A DNA stretch of 64,000 nt from Blastochloris viridis (GCF_001402875.1 NZ_CP012946.1:1962001-2026000), one strand, 5' to 3'; positions 1-9,821 are shown, numbered from the stretch's first letter. The notes: generated from the sequence alone by a model not told the origin. Made by a program: numbers and translations.

Positions 1-1
1 C

Positions 2-706
2 TTTCAGGACCGCGAGGTGCGGGCGCGCTTCCTCGACCTCGCCCGCGAGCTGAGTTCGCTCGGAGTGTGGGTGCGGATGCACTACGTCTACCCCTACCCC
101 CACGTCGACGAGGTAATCGAGCTGATGGCGGCGGGCGGGCTGCTGCCCTACCTCGACATCCCGCTGCAGCACGCCGCGCCGTCGGTGCTGACGGCAATGA
201 AGCGCCCGGCGGCGCAGGAGAAGACGCTGGAGCGGGTCAAGCGCTGGCGCGAAACCTGCCCGAGCCTTGCCATCCGCTCCAGCTTCATCGTCGGCTTCCC
301 CGGCGAGACCGAAGACGATTTCGCTTTTTTGCTCGACTGGCTGAAGGCGGCCGAACTCGACCGCGTCGGCTGCTTCAAGTTCGAGCCGGTTTCCGGGGCG
401 CCCGCCAATGCCCTGCCCGGCGCCGTGCCCGACGAGGTCAAGGCGCAGCGCTACAAGCGACTGATGGAAACCCAGCAGGCGATCTCCGCCAAGCTGCTCA
501 AGCGCAAGGTCGGCAGCCGGCAGAAGGTAATCGTCGACGCCCTCACCGCGACCGGAGCGGTCGGGCGCTCAAGCGCCGACGCGCCGGAGATCGACGGCAC
601 TGTCCACATTTCCTCGCGCCGTCCGCTCAAGGTCGGCGAGATCGTCACCGCCCGGATCGACCGGGCGGACGCCTACGATCTCCACGGCACGGTGGCGGGG
701 TATTGA
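2..706 (+). CDS. rimO: Ribosomal protein S12 methylthiotransferase RimO, 3' part only
   Basis: Radical-SAM enzyme that adds a methylthio group to an aspartate of ribosomal protein S12 in the cytoplasm. The window holds the last 234 residues; the N-terminal UPF0004 domain and the CxxxCxxC iron-sulfur site lie upstream of the left edge. Visible family marks are the segment [19 protein letters not shown], the later [10 protein letters not shown] strand-turn, and a C-terminal TRAM domain over about the last 65 residues, starting near [11 protein letters not shown]. The LDIPLQH wording separates RimO from the tRNA enzyme MiaB. The reading frame is open to the first base, so no start is assigned. 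Confidence 0.93.
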   Translation, partial: FQDREVRARFLDLARELSSLGVWVRMHYVYPYPHVDEVIELMAAGGLLPYLDIPLQHAAPSVLTAMKRPAAQEKTLERVKRWRETCPSLAIRSSFIVGFPGETEDDFAFLLDWLKAAELDRVGCFKFEPVSGAPANALPGAVPDEVKAQRYKRLMETQQAISAKLLKRKVGSRQKVIVDALTATGAVGRSSADAPEIDGTVHISSRRPLKVGEIVTARIDRADAYDLHGTVAGY

Positions 707-871
707 GGGACGCCTTCGCGAGTTTGTCCCGCCGAGGCACCTGAAGGCGGACCTTACACCGAGCGGCGAGGTACCGCCGGGACGGGCGGCATACCGCGTC
801 TTTGACGAAATTCGTCCTGCGCCTGCGCCGACCTCCGTTGGCGAAGGGGATTTCATTGGCGTCGCAGAATA

Positions 872-1849
872 TTACGGAATCAGCAGCGTGGCGCCGGTGG
901 TCTCGCGGCCTTCCAGCGCCTCGTGGGCGCGGCGGGCTTCGGCCAGAGGGAAGGTCTGATTGACCTCGATGGTCACCACGCCGGTTCGGATGGCGTCGAA
1001 CAAATCGGCCGAGACGGCCTCCAGGTCCGCCCGCTTGGCGATGTGGGCGAACAGCGATGGCCGCGTCGCATAGAGCGAGCCGCGTTGCGACAGCATCACC
1101 AGATTGAACGCATCGACCGGTCCGGAGGCATTACCGAACGACACGAACAGGCCGAACGGCTTGATGCAGTCCAGCGAGCCGGGGAAGGTCGCCTTGCCGA
1201 CGCTGTCATAGACCACGTCACAATTGGCGCCCGAGGTGATCTCGGCAACGCGCGCCACGAAATCCTCCTCGCGGTAGAGGATGACGTGATGGCAGCCATG
1301 GGCCTTGGCCAGCTCGGCCTTGTCCCTGGAGCCCACCGTGCCGATCACGGTGGCGCCAAGATGAGCTGCCCAGTTGCAGGCGATCAGGCCGACGCCGCCG
1401 GCGGCAGCGTGGAACAGGATGGTGTGGCCCGGTCCGACCTTGAAGGTGCGCTTGAGCAGGAACGCCGCAGTCATGCCCTTCAAGAGGGCGGCGGCAGCGG
1501 TGCGGTCGTCGATGTCGTCCGGCAGCTTGATCAGCCGCTCAGCCGGCACCAGCCGCGCCTCCGAATAGGCGCCGGAATTGACGACATAGCCGACGCGGTC
1601 GCCCGGTTTGACCTCGGTCACTCCGGGTCCGACCGCCTCGACCACACCGGCACCCTCGCCGCCAACCACAAACGGCAGGCCGCCGGCGGGCTGGTAAAGG
1701 CCAGAGCGGTAATAGGTGTCGACGAAGTTGAGGCCGATGGCGGTGTGGCGGACGCGCGCCTCGCCGGCACCCGGATCGCCAACCTCGACCCCCTCGATTG
1801 TCAGCACCTCCGGTCCGCCGAACCGGTGGACGCGTACCACCCTGGTCAT
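872..1849 (-). CDS. NADPH:quinone oxidoreductase, zinc-free MDR family
   Basis: A 325-residue medium-chain dehydrogenase/reductase of the QorA type, which reduces quinones or enones with NADPH in the cytosol. The GroES-like half contains GLNFVDTYYRSGLY near residue 39 and a GGEGAGVVEAVG turn near 63. The Rossmann half carries the nucleotide loop AAAGGVG at 148-154. The cysteines and histidine of zinc alcohol dehydrogenases are absent, as in QorA. A GGGAGG ribosome site sits 8 bases before the ATG. It faces rimO tail to tail across 165 bases with no convincing terminator. The physiological substrate cannot be read from sequence. Confidence 0.9.
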   Translation of the reverse strand: MTRVVRVHRFGGPEVLTIEGVEVGDPGAGEARVRHTAIGLNFVDTYYRSGLYQPAGGLPFVVGGEGAGVVEAVGPGVTEVKPGDRVGYVVNSGAYSEARLVPAERLIKLPDDIDDRTAAAALLKGMTAAFLLKRTFKVGPGHTILFHAAAGGVGLIACNWAAHLGATVIGTVGSRDKAELAKAHGCHHVILYREEDFVARVAEITSGANCDVVYDSVGKATFPGSLDCIKPFGLFVSFGNASGPVDAFNLVMLSQRGSLYATRPSLFAHIAKRADLEAVSADLFDAIRTGVVTIEVNQTFPLAEARRAHEALEGRETTGATLLIP

Positions 1850-1882
1850 TTCATAGCCTCCCGATCGCGTCGATAAGCGTAA

Positions 1883-2644
1883 TCACGCCGGGCGATCCGG
1901 CAAGCCGTTCTCCTGCAATGCCGCCCGGCGACGACGCTTGTTGTGCACCACCACGTTGATCATCTCGACGCCGGCGGCGAACGCCATGGCGAAGTAGATG
2001 TAGCCGCGCGGAATGTGGAAGCCGGCTCCGTCCGCCACCAGCGCCACGCCGATCAGCAGCAGGAACGCCAGCGCCAGCATCTTGGTGGTGGGGTGGTCGG
2101 CGATGAAGCGGGACACCGGTCCGGAGGCGGCATACATGATGGCAACCGCGATGATCACCGCCAGCACCATGATCTCGATGTCCTCGGCCATACCGATGGC
2201 GGTGACGATCGAGTCGATCGAAAACACCAGATCGATGATAATGATCTGGAAAATAATGAACGAAAACGACGCTCCAACCAGCCCCTCGGAGCCGCCCGAG
2301 GTGCCGTTCTGCTCGATCTCGTCATGGATCTCGTGGACGGCCTTATAGATCAAGAACAAACCGCCGGCGGCCAGGATGATGTCCCGCCACGACAAGGCCT
2401 TGCCAAGGATGGTGATGACCGGCTCGGTCAGGCCGATCAGCCAGGCCAGGATCGTCAAAAGCGCGATGCGGAAAATCAGCGCCAGCGACAGGCCGATCCT
2501 GCGGGCGCGCTCGCGCTGGGCGGCCGGCAGCCGCGACACCAGCACAGCGATGAACACGACATTGTCGATGCCAAGCACGATTTCCATCGCGGTCAGCGTG
2601 ATCAGGGCAGCCCAGGCGGCAGGATCGGCAATCCATTCGAACAT
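1883..2644 (-). CDS. TerC family integral membrane protein
   Basis: A 253-residue protein with about seven hydrophobic segments. Family signatures are the acidic intramembrane motif EIVLGIDNVVF at residues 21-31 and its repeat DLVFSIDSIVTAIGM near 138-152, which relate TerC to metal-exporting membrane proteins. Members with this short form (YgdQ/TerC) have been linked to manganese export or tellurite resistance, but a substrate cannot be assigned here. The gene lies 6 bases downstream of the phosphatidylcholine synthase and is probably the last gene of the leftward group that starts at 5047. Confidence 0.88.
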   Translation of the reverse strand: MFEWIADPAAWAALITLTAMEIVLGIDNVVFIAVLVSRLPAAQRERARRIGLSLALIFRIALLTILAWLIGLTEPVITILGKALSWRDIILAAGGLFLIYKAVHEIHDEIEQNGTSGGSEGLVGASFSFIIFQIIIIDLVFSIDSIVTAIGMAEDIEIMVLAVIIAVAIMYAASGPVSRFIADHPTTKMLALAFLLLIGVALVADGAGFHIPRGYIYFAMAFAAGVEMINVVVHNKRRRRAALQENGLPDRPA

Positions 2645-2650
2645 CGGGAC

Positions 2651-3406
2651 TTAACGCTCCACAACGCGCGGGCGAAATAGCCCCGCAAACAGAAAATAGA
2701 GCGCAAGCGCGCTCAGGCCCGCCGTCACGGCCGGCCCCGGCCGCATATCGGTGGCGAGTGCCAGGATCGCAAGCACACCCCACGCCGAAAGCAGCCCGAT
2801 ATTGGTGCGACGCAGCCGCCGGACCCGGAGTGGGTGGACGAACACCACCGGCACGAAGGTGAAGGCGGCGAACGCCGCCACGGCAACGACCGCCACCCAG
2901 GGCTCCGGTCGCAGCAAAAACAGGTAGAATGCCACCGCATTCCAAACCGCGGGAAAGCCGCGGAAGTAATTGTCGGCAGTCTTCATTCGACGGTCGGCGA
3001 AGTAGAGCGCCGAGGACACCAAAATGGCGGCGAGACACGGCAGTTCGGCCGCCTTCGGTACCAGCCCGGCGGCGACGATAGCGTAGGCCGGGACCACCAC
3101 ATAGGTGAGAAAGTCGACCACAAGGTCGAGCGCGTCGCCCGACCAACGCGGCAGAACGTCGGCGACCTGCAAGCGGCGGGCGATGGTACCGTCGATGCCG
3201 TCGACCGCCAGCGCCGCTGCCAGCCAGGCGAACATGGCGGCGTAATCGCCGGCCACCGCCGCCTGCAACGCCAGGACACCGAGAACCGCGCCCGAGGCGG
3301 TGAATATATGGACCAGGAACGCCGCGGCCCGGCGGCTACGTCGGCGCGCCGAAGGCGGCTCGTCATCCCCGCTCCAGCCCCCCTCCGCGCCGCCGGCCGC
3401 CATCAT
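2651..3406 (-). CDS. pcs: Phosphatidylcholine synthase (CDP-diacylglycerol:choline phosphatidyltransferase)
   Basis: An inner-membrane enzyme that condenses CDP-diacylglycerol directly with choline to give phosphatidylcholine, a route typical of rhizobia and other host-associated or soil alphaproteobacteria. It has 251 residues and about eight membrane segments. The CDP-alcohol phosphatidyltransferase motif is visible as DGTIAR at 72-77, then G90, D94 and D98; the longer gap between the first and second halves (RWSGDALDLVVD) is typical of Pcs rather than PgsA. The start codon overlaps the stop of the DUF1326 gene by 4 bases (ATGA), indicating translational coupling. Confidence 0.92.
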   Translation of the reverse strand: MMAAGGAEGGWSGDDEPPSARRRSRRAAAFLVHIFTASGAVLGVLALQAAVAGDYAAMFAWLAAALAVDGIDGTIARRLQVADVLPRWSGDALDLVVDFLTYVVVPAYAIVAAGLVPKAAELPCLAAILVSSALYFADRRMKTADNYFRGFPAVWNAVAFYLFLLRPEPWVAVVAVAAFAAFTFVPVVFVHPLRVRRLRRTNIGLLSAWGVLAILALATDMRPGPAVTAGLSALALYFLFAGLFRPRVVER

Positions 3407-4053
3407 CCGTTGCCCCAGTCGAGCGGGCAGACTTCGGCCGAGCGCCCGGCGAAGTTCCAGTTGCGGCCGAACACCCTGAGCTTGCTGCGCTCAGCCTTGC
3501 AAACCATCACCTTCGACGAGATCCAGTATTGCGAGTTCTCGATGGTGGTGTGCTCGCCGGCCTTGTTGCCGGGGATCGGCGACACCACTCCTTCGATCAG
3601 CTTGGGGATCTCGAAGTGGCGGACATCGTCCTTCACCTCGTAACGGATCGGCACCTGCTGCACCCCGAGGAAGCGACCGACCAAGATCGACAGCAGCGCC
3701 GTGGTTCCGCCGGCCTGGCCGGTGAAGATCCGGGTCAGCGCCTCGACCGCCGGCGGCGACGCCCGCTCGTCGATGAAGGCCGCGGCGGTCCAGTTGCCGC
3801 GCGACATCAGACCGGGAATTTCGAGCATCAGACCCGCATTGATCCCCGACAGGTCGACGTCGTCGAAATAGCCCCGGTCGATGCGGACGCCGGCCCAGGT
3901 CATGCAATAGCCCTCGGTCGGCGGGTGCTGGCCGAGCGACAGCACGCACGGGCAGAATACCGTGCAGTTGCAAGATAACGTCAGTTCTCCAGTCAGCTTC
4001 CAGGATTCCGCTTTCGCGCTCTTGGCTAAGCTCTTGTTTACGCTCTTGGACAC
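3403..4053 (-). CDS. DUF1326 domain protein with CxCxxxCxC motif
   Basis: A 216-residue soluble protein of unknown function. Near the N-terminus it has a dense cysteine cluster at residues 28, 30, 34 and 36 (SCNCTVFCPC), and two further single cysteines later, which suggests metal or redox chemistry. The start is GTG with a strong GAGGGGG ribosome site 6 bases upstream. It sits 10 bases after the DUF2182 membrane-protein gene and overlaps pcs. DUF1326 and DUF2182 genes often occur together, so a functional pair is likely, but no biochemical role is established from what can be seen. Confidence 0.85.
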   Translation of the reverse strand: MSKSVNKSLAKSAKAESWKLTGELTLSCNCTVFCPCVLSLGQHPPTEGYCMTWAGVRIDRGYFDDVDLSGINAGLMLEIPGLMSRGNWTAAAFIDERASPPAVEALTRIFTGQAGGTTALLSILVGRFLGVQQVPIRYEVKDDVRHFEIPKLIEGVVSPIPGNKAGEHTTIENSQYWISSKVMVCKAERSKLRVFGRNWNFAGRSAEVCPLDWGNG

Positions 4054-4063
4054 GCCTACCCCC

Positions 4064-5047
4064 TCAGGCCGCCCGCGGCCAATGGCTCCACACTTCGGTG
4101 CCGACGATCGCCACGCCGGCCGCGATCAACACCGCGCCGATTGCCCGGCTGAACCGAGTCGTCTCGACAACCTTCTCAATCAGCATGACCACGCCGAGCC
4201 CGGCCATCCAGACCAGATTCATCACGCCCACCGCAAACATCACCGCCATCAGCGCCCAGCAGCAGCCAAGGCATAACAGGCCCTGGCGGACGCCAAGACG
4301 AAAGACGCCGCCGCGCGTGGTGGTCCAGCGGGCGAGGAAGAACGGGAACGGCCGTTGGCAGGCAGTGACGCAAGCGTATTTCAGGCTGGTGAACTGGTAG
4401 GCGCCGGCAAGGAGGAACACCGCGCCGGAGAACAGGCCGGACACCGACGCCATCGCCGGATCGAGCAGCGCGGCCGCGGTGAGCCCCCACTGTGCGAGAC
4501 CGAGCGTCAGCGCCGCGAGCATCCAGACGGCAAGATAGCCGGCGGCGATGACCAGGGGCGATACCACCGGCTGCCCTTTTGCTGCGGCGGTATCCGCGAT
4601 CTCGGCATAAGTGAGGATCATCGGCGCCGCGGTCGGCAGCATCATCGCAAATACCATGGCGCCCCACATCAGCACCACCAATGCGAAATCGCCGAGCCCC
4701 CATACCGCCGCACCGGGCATGCCAAAGTGCGACATGCCGGGCTGACACAGCGACGCCAGCAGCGCCCGGCCGAGTTCGTCACGCGTTGCCGGGTTGAGCA
4801 GGCGGTCGAACAGCGCCATGCCGGGACCGAGCGTCGTCGCCTCACCGCTCTCCGCCATCCCGGCAACCATGATCAGCATATAGGCCCAGCCGAGCACGGC
4901 CAGGACAACGATGGCCGCAACCGCCAGCCTGCGCGGACGGGCGAACACCCGGCCGAGCCGAGCCGCGGCGGGCGGCAGCGCATCGAACCGATCACGACGA
5001 ATACTCTCGGTCAAAGCGTCTGCCTCACAGACAAAACCTCGCCGCAC
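4064..5047 (-). CDS. DUF2182 integral membrane protein, putative metal-binding
   Basis: A 327-residue membrane protein with an N-terminal cytoplasmic stretch of about 40 residues followed by six or more hydrophobic segments. Cysteines occur in ACVTACQRPFPFF and in CLGCCWALM, next to His and Met residues (GMSHFGMPG), matching the description of DUF2182 proteins as predicted metal-binding membrane proteins. It is the first gene of a leftward group DUF2182 / DUF1326 / pcs / terC. The annotated start is GTG with a poor ribosome site, so a start further in is possible. The 230 bases to the divergent ubiH-like gene must hold both promoters. Confidence 0.85.
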   Translation of the reverse strand: MRRGFVCEADALTESIRRDRFDALPPAAARLGRVFARPRRLAVAAIVVLAVLGWAYMLIMVAGMAESGEATTLGPGMALFDRLLNPATRDELGRALLASLCQPGMSHFGMPGAAVWGLGDFALVVLMWGAMVFAMMLPTAAPMILTYAEIADTAAAKGQPVVSPLVIAAGYLAVWMLAALTLGLAQWGLTAAALLDPAMASVSGLFSGAVFLLAGAYQFTSLKYACVTACQRPFPFFLARWTTTRGGVFRLGVRQGLLCLGCCWALMAVMFAVGVMNLVWMAGLGVVMLIEKVVETTRFSRAIGAVLIAAGVAIVGTEVWSHWPRAA

Positions 5048-5281
5048 TCCAGGTTCCGAAAGGTACTACCGCGAACCCGGACCCAGCCCGTCTCAAATTC
5101 ACCTATCACAGACCGCTTTTCCGCCACCGGTGTTCGCACACCCCTCTGTGACACTGGCTTCCACCGCACATGATTTCACCAACATTCTGCAAACGCTTCA
5201 CACCTGCAAGGCCGCATGGCCTAGTCTGGTTCGCTGGCGCATAGTAGCGCAACACGATCTATGTGGTTGCCGGGAGCCGAG

Positions 5282-6499
5282 ATGACAGACAGCGAAGCGG
5301 TTGAAGATGTCGAAATCGCCGTGGTGGGTGCCGGCCCGGCCGGGCTCGCCGCGGCGCTCGCATTGGCCCTGACCGGCGCGGAGGTGGCGCTGGTCGGGCT
5401 GCCGCCGCCCGCCGAGGACAACCGCACCACCGCACTGCTCGGCGGCTCGGTCACCGCACTGGAAACACTCGGCGTTTGGGCCGCCCTCGCCGGCCGCGCC
5501 GCGCCACTTCGCGGCATGCGGTTGATCGACGACACCGGCGGGCTGATCCGCGCACCGCAGTTGGAATTCCGCGCCACCGAACTCGGGCTCGATGCATTCG
5601 GTTGGAACGTGGCCAACCGCGACCTGGTGGCGGCGCAGCGGGCACGGCTCGCCGCCCATCCCCGATTGACGGTGCGCGAGGCGAAGGTCGAGGCGGTCGA
5701 AATCACCGATAGCCACGTCTTTCTCCGTCCGGCTGCCGGGGACACCATCCGCGCCAGGCTGGTGGTCGCCGCCGACGGCCGGAATTCGCTCGCCCGCACC
5801 GCCGCCGGCATCACGGTGACGCACCACCGATACCCGCAAACGGCGGTGACGCTCAATCTGCTGCACAGCGCCCACCACCACGATGTCTCGACCGAGTTCC
5901 ACACGCGCCGCGGTCCGTTCACACTGGTGCCGTTGCCGGGCGATCGCTCCAGCCTGGTCTGCGTCACCTCGCCGGAGGACGCGGACGTGCTGATGGCGCA
6001 GGACGACACCGCGCTGGCCCGCGAACTGGAGCGGCGCGCTCATTTCGTGCTCGGCCGGTTCAAGATCGACGGCGGCCGGGCGGCGTGGCCGCTGGCGGCG
6101 GAAACACCGAGCCGGCTCGGCGCCCGCCGCGTCGCTTTGGTCGGCGAGGCGGCGCACGTGGTGCCGCCGATCGGGGCACAGGGCCTGAACCTTGGCCTGC
6201 GCGACGGCGCCATGCTGGCCGAGTTGGTGGCCGAGGCTCGGCGGGAGGGCGACGACGTCGGCAGCGACGCGCTGCTCCGCCGCTACGGCGATGCGCGCCG
6301 AATCGACATCATGAGCCGCACCTTCGCCATCGACACCCTCAACCGCTCGCTGATGTCGCCCTTCCTGCCCCTCCACGCCGCACGGAGCGCGGCACTGTGG
6401 CTGGTCGACCGCCTGCCGTTCCTGCGCAGGCTGGTGATGCGCGAGGGCCTTGGGCCCCGCCTCGGCGAACCCAGGCTGATGCGCGGCGAGATGCTGTGA
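5282..6499 (+). CDS. UbiH/UbiF/COQ6 family FAD-dependent hydroxylase
   Basis: A 405-residue flavoprotein monooxygenase of the family that hydroxylates the aromatic ring of ubiquinone precursors. It has an N-terminal dinucleotide motif VVGAGPAGLAAALAL near residue 12, a mid-protein AADGRNS motif, and the second FAD motif GEAAHVVPPIGAQGLNLGLRDG split near residues 287-308. I chose the ATG at 5282, which follows a GGGAG site by about 7 bases; an in-frame ATG at 5261 lacks one. Alphaproteobacterial members can act at more than one ring position, so no UbiH, UbiF or UbiL symbol is given. Confidence 0.88.
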   Translation: MTDSEAVEDVEIAVVGAGPAGLAAALALALTGAEVALVGLPPPAEDNRTTALLGGSVTALETLGVWAALAGRAAPLRGMRLIDDTGGLIRAPQLEFRATELGLDAFGWNVANRDLVAAQRARLAAHPRLTVREAKVEAVEITDSHVFLRPAAGDTIRARLVVAADGRNSLARTAAGITVTHHRYPQTAVTLNLLHSAHHHDVSTEFHTRRGPFTLVPLPGDRSSLVCVTSPEDADVLMAQDDTALARELERRAHFVLGRFKIDGGRAAWPLAAETPSRLGARRVALVGEAAHVVPPIGAQGLNLGLRDGAMLAELVAEARREGDDVGSDALLRRYGDARRIDIMSRTFAIDTLNRSLMSPFLPLHAARSAALWLVDRLPFLRRLVMREGLGPRLGEPRLMRGEML

Positions 6500-6557
6500 G
6501 GGCTTCTCTTGCGCGCTCACGGCATCATCCATCACGACGCGGCCTGAATGCCGCTCA

Positions 6558-7673
6558 TCAGGACAAGGTCGCGTCTGATTTTGCCTCCAACCGAGGCGCC
6601 GGCAGCACGGTGTCGGGCCGGCGGAAGCCCTCCGCGATCGGTAGTGGCAGTGCCGGGATTTCGACGCCCTCGGCCAGTGCAACACGGCGGGTGAACAGGC
6701 CGCGGCCGACGAAATGGGGGTCGGCCAACGCCTCCTCCAGCGTTGCCGCCACCGTGGCGCAGCAATCGGCGGCTTCCAGGATCGGCCGCCAGTGTGCGGC
6801 GGGCCTGCCGCCCACAATGTCTGCAACATGGGCCGCGGTTGCCGCCGGGTCGTTGGAGTCATCGCGCAGCGCGGCATCGAGGTCGAGCGCGTCGCAAAAC
6901 CCCTCCCAGAACTTCTGCTCCAACGCAGCGCACGCCACCAGCCGACCGTCGGCGGTTGGATAGAGCCGGTAGCGCGGCGAGTCCGCGGTCGGCTCGGCAT
7001 GGGATGCGGCGGCGTTGGCGCCCTTGCCCCAGTGGTGCGCGAGGTTGAGCCAGCCGAAGGTGAACATGGCGTCGGTCATGCCGATGTCGATGCGGCTGCC
7101 GACGCCGGTCTTGTCACGTTGCAGCAACGCCAGCAGGATGTTGATCAGCGCCGGCATGGTGCCGCCACCGATGTCGGCAGCATGAACCGGCGGCAGCGTC
7201 GGGTTCTCGACCGGGGCGCCGGCAAGCAGACCAGTGGCGGCGACAAAGTTGAGATCGTGGCCGGCGTGCTGGGCGCGTGGTCCCTCCTGGCCGTAGCCTG
7301 AGATCGAGCAATAGATCAGCCGCGGGTTGATCGCCTTGACGGCGTCGTAGCCGAGGCCGTTGCGGGCCATCACCCCCGGCCGAAACTGCTCGATCAGGAT
7401 GTCAGCGCGTTCGATCAGCGGCCGCAGCCCCGCGAGCTGGGCGGGGTCCTTGAAATCGACCGTGACGCCGCGCTTGCCGCGATTGAGCAATGCGAACGGC
7501 AGCGAGGCGCCTTCGATCCGGGGCGAGAAGCCCCGCATCGACTCCCCCTCCGGGCGTTCGATCTTGATGACCTCGGCCCCCGCCTCCGCCAGCATCAGGC
7601 TGGCCAGCGGGCCGGGCAACAGGGTGGTGAAATCGAGCACGACGAGGCCCGACAGTGGCAGCGAAAACGACAT
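6558..7673 (-). CDS. CaiB/BaiF family CoA-transferase, alpha-methylacyl-CoA racemase type
   Basis: A 371-residue class III CoA-transferase fold protein. The N-terminus [19 protein letters not shown] and the [10 protein letters not shown] segment are standard for the family. The segment HAGHDLNF carries a His and an Asp where alpha-methylacyl-CoA racemases have their catalytic pair, so racemisation of a 2-methylacyl-CoA is more likely than CoA transfer. It has a GAGG ribosome site 8 bases upstream. It is divergent from malyl-CoA lyase across about 150 bases, so a joint role in branched or methyl-succinyl C4-C5 acyl-CoA metabolism is possible but not shown. Confidence 0.85.
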   Translation of the reverse strand: MSFSLPLSGLVVLDFTTLLPGPLASLMLAEAGAEVIKIERPEGESMRGFSPRIEGASLPFALLNRGKRGVTVDFKDPAQLAGLRPLIERADILIEQFRPGVMARNGLGYDAVKAINPRLIYCSISGYGQEGPRAQHAGHDLNFVAATGLLAGAPVENPTLPPVHAADIGGGTMPALINILLALLQRDKTGVGSRIDIGMTDAMFTFGWLNLAHHWGKGANAAASHAEPTADSPRYRLYPTADGRLVACAALEQKFWEGFCDALDLDAALRDDSNDPAATAAHVADIVGGRPAAHWRPILEAADCCATVAATLEEALADPHFVGRGLFTRRVALAEGVEIPALPLPIAEGFRRPDTVLPAPRLEAKSDATLS

Positions 7674-7823
7674 CAGCGGGCCTCACTTGGACACTGGACT
7701 CGAAATTGGTTGCAGATGGTTTTACACTGGATACCGCATGGTCAAGCCGCACCGGCGCGACCAAAGCAGGACTTCCGCCGCTTTTCGCGATCCGCTAGCG
7801 ATTTGTCCGGGAGGACCATGCCA

Positions 7824-8867
7824 ATGAAACTACCGCGCAATTTTTACAAGCCGCTCGCCATCGGCGCCCCTGCCCCGCTGCGTGAGCTGCCGGTGCGCCT
7901 GGAACGTATGATCCATTTCGTGCCGCCGCACATGGAGAAGGTTCGGGCCAAGGTGCCGGAGCTGATCGCCAAAGTCGACGTCGTGCTCGGCAACCTGGAG
8001 GATGCCATCCCGATCGAGGCCAAGGAGGCGGCGCGGCGCGGCTTCATCGAAATGGCGAAGGCGAGCGACTTCGGCTCGACCGGGCTGTGGACGCGCATCA
8101 ACGCGCTCAACTCGCCGTGGGTGCTCGACGACCTCGTCGAGATCGTGCGCGAGGTTGGCGGCAAGCTCGACGTCGTCATGCTGCCCAAGGTCGAGGGGCC
8201 GTGGGACATCCATTACCTCGACCAACTGCTCGCCCAGCTCGAAGCCCGTCACCATGTGCAAAAGCCGATCCTGATCCACGCCATTTTGGAGACCGCCGAG
8301 GGCGTGAAAAACGTCGAGGCCATCGCCAGCGCCTCGCCGCGCATGCACGGCATGAGCCTCGGCCCGGCGGACCTTGCCGCCTCGCGGGCAATGAAGACGA
8401 CGCGGGTCGGCGGCGGCCACCCCGACTATCGCGTGCTGGCCGATGTCGCCGAGGCCGGCGCATCGCGTGCCAGCGCCCAACAGGACTTGTGGCATTATAC
8501 CGTCGCCAAGATGGTCGACGCCTGTGCGGCGAACGGCATCAAGCCGTTCTATGGCCCGTTCGGCGATTTCTCCGACGCGGGAGCCTGCGAGGCGCAGTTC
8601 CGCAACGCCTTCCTGATGGGCTGCGCCGGGGCGTGGTCGCTGCACCCCAGCCAGATCGATATCGCCAAGACGGTGTTCTCGCCCGACCCCGACGAGGTGC
8701 GGTTCGCCAAGAAAATCCTCGACGCCATGCCGGACGGCTCCGGCGCGGTGATGATCGATGGCAAGATGCAGGATGACGCCACCTGGAAGCAGGCCAAGGT
8801 GATCGTCGACCTCGCCCGCATCGTCGCCGCCAAGGATCCAGCGCTCGCGGCCGAATACGGGCTTTGA
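7824..8867 (+). CDS. mcl: L-malyl-CoA / beta-methylmalyl-CoA lyase
   Basis: A 347-residue HpcH/HpaI (citrate-lyase beta) family enzyme. It matches the malyl-CoA lyases that split malyl-CoA into glyoxylate and acetyl-CoA, and methylmalyl-CoA into glyoxylate and propionyl-CoA, in the serine and ethylmalonyl-CoA pathways. Family segments include [22 protein letters not shown] with the metal-binding acidic residues, [13 protein letters not shown], and [13 protein letters not shown]. Two in-frame ATGs exist; 7824 is preferred because the GGGAGGA site at 7809-7815 lies 8-9 bases before it but only 2 bases before the ATG at 7818. Confidence 0.9.
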   Translation: MKLPRNFYKPLAIGAPAPLRELPVRLERMIHFVPPHMEKVRAKVPELIAKVDVVLGNLEDAIPIEAKEAARRGFIEMAKASDFGSTGLWTRINALNSPWVLDDLVEIVREVGGKLDVVMLPKVEGPWDIHYLDQLLAQLEARHHVQKPILIHAILETAEGVKNVEAIASASPRMHGMSLGPADLAASRAMKTTRVGGGHPDYRVLADVAEAGASRASAQQDLWHYTVAKMVDACAANGIKPFYGPFGDFSDAGACEAQFRNAFLMGCAGAWSLHPSQIDIAKTVFSPDPDEVRFAKKILDAMPDGSGAVMIDGKMQDDATWKQAKVIVDLARIVAAKDPALAAEYGL

Positions 8868-9107
8868 CGGCACCGCTGCGAACGCGAATCCGCGTCTCGT
8901 TTTAAGCCGTTGCGAAACAACGAAGGTCTCGATCCCGGTCGAGATCTTCTGCCGCTTGCGGCGGGCGCATTTCGACACGGCGGCAGGTCATATCTTGAGT
9001 CCGCAATCGGCGTTAAATGTTTGTTTTCAAGTGGAAAAAACTTGATCCGCTGGGGCCTGCCCCCGGCCACGCATCCGCGGCTGCGGGCTGGGCTATATTA
9101 CGGTGCC

Positions 9108-9136
9108 TTGACACCCTGGAGGCGGTCACATAGGTC
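9108..9136 (+). promoter_or_regulatory. Putative promoter of hspQ
   Basis: CTTGACA ends at 9113, followed 17 bases later by a weak -10 region (CATAGGT around 9129-9135). The CTTGAC box with a CAT-type -10 resembles alphaproteobacterial heat-shock sigma (RpoH) promoters as well as the housekeeping form. It lies about 25 bases upstream of the HspQ start. Assigned from pattern alone. Confidence 0.4.
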
Positions 9137-9161
9137 ACCCCCGTCCGGGGACTGCTCTGCC

Positions 9162-9491
9162 ATGAAACCGAGGGTCGCCAAGTTTCGCATCGGCGAAGTG
9201 GTTCGCCACCGCCTCTACCCCTTCCGCGGGGTGGTGTTCGACGTCGACCCGACCTTCAGCAACACTGAAGACTGGTGGCTCGCCATTCCCGAAGAGTCCC
9301 GGCCGGACAAGAACCAGCCATTCTACCACCTGTTCGCGGAAAACGCCGAGACCGAGTACATCGCCTACGTCTCCGAACAGAATCTGGAGGCTGATACCTC
9401 GGGCGAGCCGATCCGCCACCCGCAGGTTGCCGAGATCTTCGAGACCGACGACGACGGCGGCTACCGCACCCGGTCCGTCGTACTGCACTGA
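9162..9491 (+). CDS. hspQ: Heat shock protein HspQ (YccV-like)
   Basis: A 109-residue cytoplasmic protein of the YccV/hemimethylated-DNA-binding fold family. Family marks are KFRIGEVVRHRLYPFRGVVFDVDP near the N-terminus (split here as KFRIGEVVRHR and YPFRGVVFDVDP), NQPFYHLFAEN, and YIAYVSEQNLE. In enterobacteria HspQ is a Lon protease specificity factor and is heat inducible; the same role is inferred. The reading frame extends upstream, but the ATG at 9162 begins directly before the conserved domain and gives the usual family length. Confidence 0.9.
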   Translation: MKPRVAKFRIGEVVRHRLYPFRGVVFDVDPTFSNTEDWWLAIPEESRPDKNQPFYHLFAENAETEYIAYVSEQNLEADTSGEPIRHPQVAEIFETDDDGGYRTRSVVLH

Positions 9492-9821
9492 CCCCCGCGC
9501 CGCTGCGCGAGCCCGGTCGTGCGACGACTGCCGTTTCCGGCACTGCCGCGCCTATTTGCCAGAAGCCATGATCGCGTTGGCCTCGTCGGCCTTCGAAGAC
9601 AATGTTGCGGCCCACGCGAAGAATCCCGACAGCGCGCCGTGTTGCATCGCTGTTTCCCGCTGGCATAACGGCGAACACCACCGGGAACCCGCTAGGCGCT
9701 GTCTCATTTACGACACAGCCGCCGGACTAGGCTTGCAGCGCCGAACGCAAGCGCGGCCTGTACTTTCCCGCCGTGACGGTGATCGACGCTCGATGATCGA
9801 CTCAACCTTTGGAGAGGCGCC
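9492..9821. other. Gap between hspQ and the hemolysin III gene
   Basis: About 330 bases with no gene I can support. Open frames here have arginine-rich, low-complexity translations typical of GC-rich non-coding strand. The last 25 bases contain the GGAGAGG ribosome site for the next gene. No hairpin with a U-tract was seen after hspQ. Confidence 0.5.

Noticed and set aside
5198..7000. 600-codon frame antisense to the ubiH-like gene
   Set aside because: Shadow of the FAD hydroxylase and the intergenic region; no motif, highly biased composition.
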